Assembly: GCA_016840905.1 (NCBI GenBank)
Contig: JAEORM010000210.1
Coordinates: 1 to 6,474, forward strand
Source: Candidatus Gerdarchaeota archaeon
Lineage (GTDB): Archaea > Asgardarchaeota > Heimdallarchaeia > JABLTI01
DNA: 6,474 bases
Direction: 5' to 3'
Under the pieces are notes generated by a model. It worked only from the letters and a program-made list of their open reading frames with translations, was not told the DNA's origin and did not search any database. Position 1 is the first letter of the stretch. The number at the start of each line of letters is the position of its first letter. Positions 5,024 through 6,474 of this stretch are shown one piece after another. A program made the translations under genes and the position numbers.

Positions 5024-5590
5024 ATGACTTACAATATTTCCTATTTATTAACTGAAAAATATGACCCAACACGAAAAGAATTAGGTATAAAAGTATCTAT
5101 TAGTGGTTTTGATAAATTTAAAGGACAGAAAGTTCGTTTTTCCGGTTTTCCATCTATTGATCAAACCTTTTCTAAAACAGGTGCTTTGACCTTTAGCATG
5201 ATAGGAACACCTGGTAATAATGTTATTGAGGTATTAGATACAAAAACCCATCGTGTAATACAACAAATTGGTTCCTTGAATAGTAATATCTTTCTTGAAG
5301 GAGACAAAGGACAAGAAATAATCATCAGTCACAAATCAAAAATAGCAAATATTGTTTTTAAAAAGGTCCAAAAATTAAAAGATGAGCTAATACGACTTGA
5401 AGCATCACCAAAAATACCAGTCTTTTTTGGTATGGATCCTGAAACAAATCAAAATCTCTATACAAAGAAAACGGATAAAAAAGGTTCATTTGATAATGAG
5501 ATCAATGGTGCCATCACAGAAAAACATGAAATTAGAATTCTTACTGGTCAAATGAATAAAATATGTAGTATAAAACCACCAGAATTATAA
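5024..5590 (+). CDS. Hypothetical beta-rich protein, 188 residues
   Basis: I do not recognise this family. There is no signal peptide or membrane helix, so it is probably cytosolic. The sequence reads as beta strands alternating with turns, with strand-like stretches such as LGIKVSISGF, KVRFSGFPS, GALTFSMIG, NNVIEVLD and NIFLEG over roughly the first 90 residues. A basic helix follows (around IVFKKVQKLKDELIRLE). A second beta part ends in TKKTDKKGSFDNEI, which resembles the T-x-x-D-x-x-G-x-F turn of carboxypeptidase-regulatory-like and other Ig-like folds. Two small beta-sandwich domains joined by a helix is my reading, not a demonstrated fold. ATG at 5024 is preferred because of GAGG 8 nt upstream; the longest ORF starts with TTG at 4994 and adds ten residues. 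It is followed 96 bp later by tldD on the same strand, with a separate TATA candidate between. Confidence 0.75.
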   Translation: MTYNISYLLTEKYDPTRKELGIKVSISGFDKFKGQKVRFSGFPSIDQTFSKTGALTFSMIGTPGNNVIEVLDTKTHRVIQQIGSLNSNIFLEGDKGQEIIISHKSKIANIVFKKVQKLKDELIRLEASPKIPVFFGMDPETNQNLYTKKTDKKGSFDNEINGAITEKHEIRILTGQMNKICSIKPPEL

Positions 5591-5617
5591 AAACTAATAT
5601 TACTTATTCTACAATTT

Positions 5618-5678
5618 ATTTTTATATAAATCATATATTCTATTCACTAGAATTATAAATAATTTTGAAGTTTGGAGA
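5618..5678 (+). promoter_or_regulatory. tldD promoter candidate and SD
   Basis: TTTATATAAA at 5621-5630 is the best TATA-like sequence in this gap and predicts transcription from about 5651, giving a leader of about 36 nt. GGAGA at 5674-5678 lies 8 nt before the TTG at 5687 and is a good SD. It decides the start, because the nearby ATG at 5691 is in another frame and stops after ten codons. Confidence 0.5.
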
Positions 5679-5686
5679 TAATAAAT

Positions 5687-6474
5687 TTGGATGAAGAATT
5701 ATATCAAAAAATATTTGATCTAGCTTCCAAAGAAAATGTTGTTTATACAGATATCCGCGATGAGGATTCTCTTTATACATCAATAGAAGTTATTGATGGA
5801 AAAGTTCAAACATCATTAGCTGGTTCAGAAGCTGGTATCGGTATCAGAGTTCTAAAAGATGGCGCATTTGGTTTTGCTTATGGATCAAAAGAGGATTACA
5901 AAAACATCTTTGCAATGGCTCTTGATTCTCAAAAAGTTTCTAAAAAACTATCTAAATTTGACATTACACTTGCACCGGTTAAACCTATAAAAGATAGTAA
6001 TAAAATAAGCCAGAAAAAATCCTCACAAGATATTTCTTTTGAAGAAAAAATGAAACTAATATTAGATACTGATAAATTACTCAAAGATGATGAAAATAAA
6101 ATAAAATCTACTAGGTCACTTTATCTTGATCTTTTACGAAGACAAATACTTGCTACTTCAGAGGGAACTTTGATTTATGAAGAACGTCCTTATACAGTAC
6201 TATTTCTAAGTCCAACCGCAAAAAAAGGAACTGAAACCAATCAAGGATTTGGAAGAGCTGGACATGTTGGTGGATTTGAGTTATTTGATGAAATTGATAT
6301 TGCTCAAAGAGCTGAAAACACCAAGGAAAGAACTATTAAGGGTCTTGAAGCTGAGAAAGTAAAACCTGGAAGATATCCTGTAGTGTTAGATGGTTCTTTG
6401 AATTTCTTATTTGCCCATGAAGCAGCAGGACATAGTACCGAAGCTGATGCTTTACGATCAGCTGGTGTTCTTAA
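5687..6474 (+). CDS. tldD: TldD-family zinc metalloprotease, N-terminal part (runs off the window)
   Basis: This is the N-terminal 262 codons of TldD, the subunit that carries the catalytic zinc in the TldD/TldE (PmbA) protease. The complex degrades unfolded peptides in the cytoplasm; in bacteria it matures microcin B17 and removes the antitoxin CcdA. The reading frame stays open from the TTG at 5687 to the window edge. Visible motifs are the N-terminal TldD strand pattern (IEVIDGKVQTS), then GIGIRVLKDGAFGFAYGS (about 47-64), GRAGHVGGFE and the zinc site HEAAGHSTEAD (residues 244-254). The site supplies H244 and H248 as ligands and E245 as the catalytic base, as in the family's HExxxH. The third zinc ligand, a C-terminal cysteine, lies beyond the window. 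E. coli TldD is about 480 residues, so close to half is present. GGAGA at 5674-5678 supports the TTG start. A tldE/pmbA partner is often adjacent and would be expected downstream. Confidence 0.93.
   Translation, partial: MDEELYQKIFDLASKENVVYTDIRDEDSLYTSIEVIDGKVQTSLAGSEAGIGIRVLKDGAFGFAYGSKEDYKNIFAMALDSQKVSKKLSKFDITLAPVKPIKDSNKISQKKSSQDISFEEKMKLILDTDKLLKDDENKIKSTRSLYLDLLRRQILATSEGTLIYEERPYTVLFLSPTAKKGTETNQGFGRAGHVGGFELFDEIDIAQRAENTKERTIKGLEAEKVKPGRYPVVLDGSLNFLFAHEAAGHSTEADALRSAGVL

Overview
The window is AT-rich (about 30% G+C by eye) and looks archaeal. The signs are A/T-rich TATA-like boxes at plausible distances upstream of genes, Shine-Dalgarno (SD) motifs of GGAG, GAGG or GGTGA type, TTG and probably GTG starts, pyrimidine or T-tract 3' ends, and a gene set of CBS protein, zinc ribbon, TPR protein and TldD protease. 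A eukaryote-like exonuclease V (EXO5) homologue beside several lineage-orphan proteins would fit an Asgard-type archaeon. That assignment is inference; no rRNA or other taxonomic marker is present.

Layout. 107-553 (+) encodes a two-CBS-domain protein. It converges, with an 8-bp gap, on 562-1512 (-), a PD-(D/E)XK nuclease with the four-cysteine iron-sulfur signature of EXO5. Across a ~100-bp divergent promoter region lies 1612-1896 (+), a small protein with two hydrophobic helices that resembles VirB2/TrbC-type conjugation pilins. 1981-3282 (+) is a 433-residue soluble, cysteine-free protein of unknown function with a good SD; a T-rich terminator zone follows. 3392-3655 (+) is a small CxxC...CxxC zinc-ribbon protein. 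A 192-bp gap carries a GC-only palindrome inside a wider inverted repeat, plus an operator-like repeat. Next is 3848-4396 (+), a membrane protein with about four helices and a tyrosine-rich tail, ending in a hairpin and U-tract. A ~200-bp gap then holds that terminator and a leader with mutually exclusive helices, followed by 4602-4931 (+), a TPR protein. 5024-5590 (+) is a beta-rich orphan, and 5687 to the window end is the N-terminal part of TldD with its HExxxH zinc site.

The genes do not form one obvious operon. The plus-strand genes from 1981 onward are separated by 80-200 bp, most with their own candidate TATA box, so they look like single-gene units. No CRISPR array, tRNA, rRNA, insertion sequence or defence cassette is visible. 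The items most worth following up are the EXO5-like nuclease, its divergent pilin-like neighbour, the switch-like leader at 4490-4601 and the GC palindrome at 3728-3739. I do not see convincing evidence for a complete new multi-gene system.
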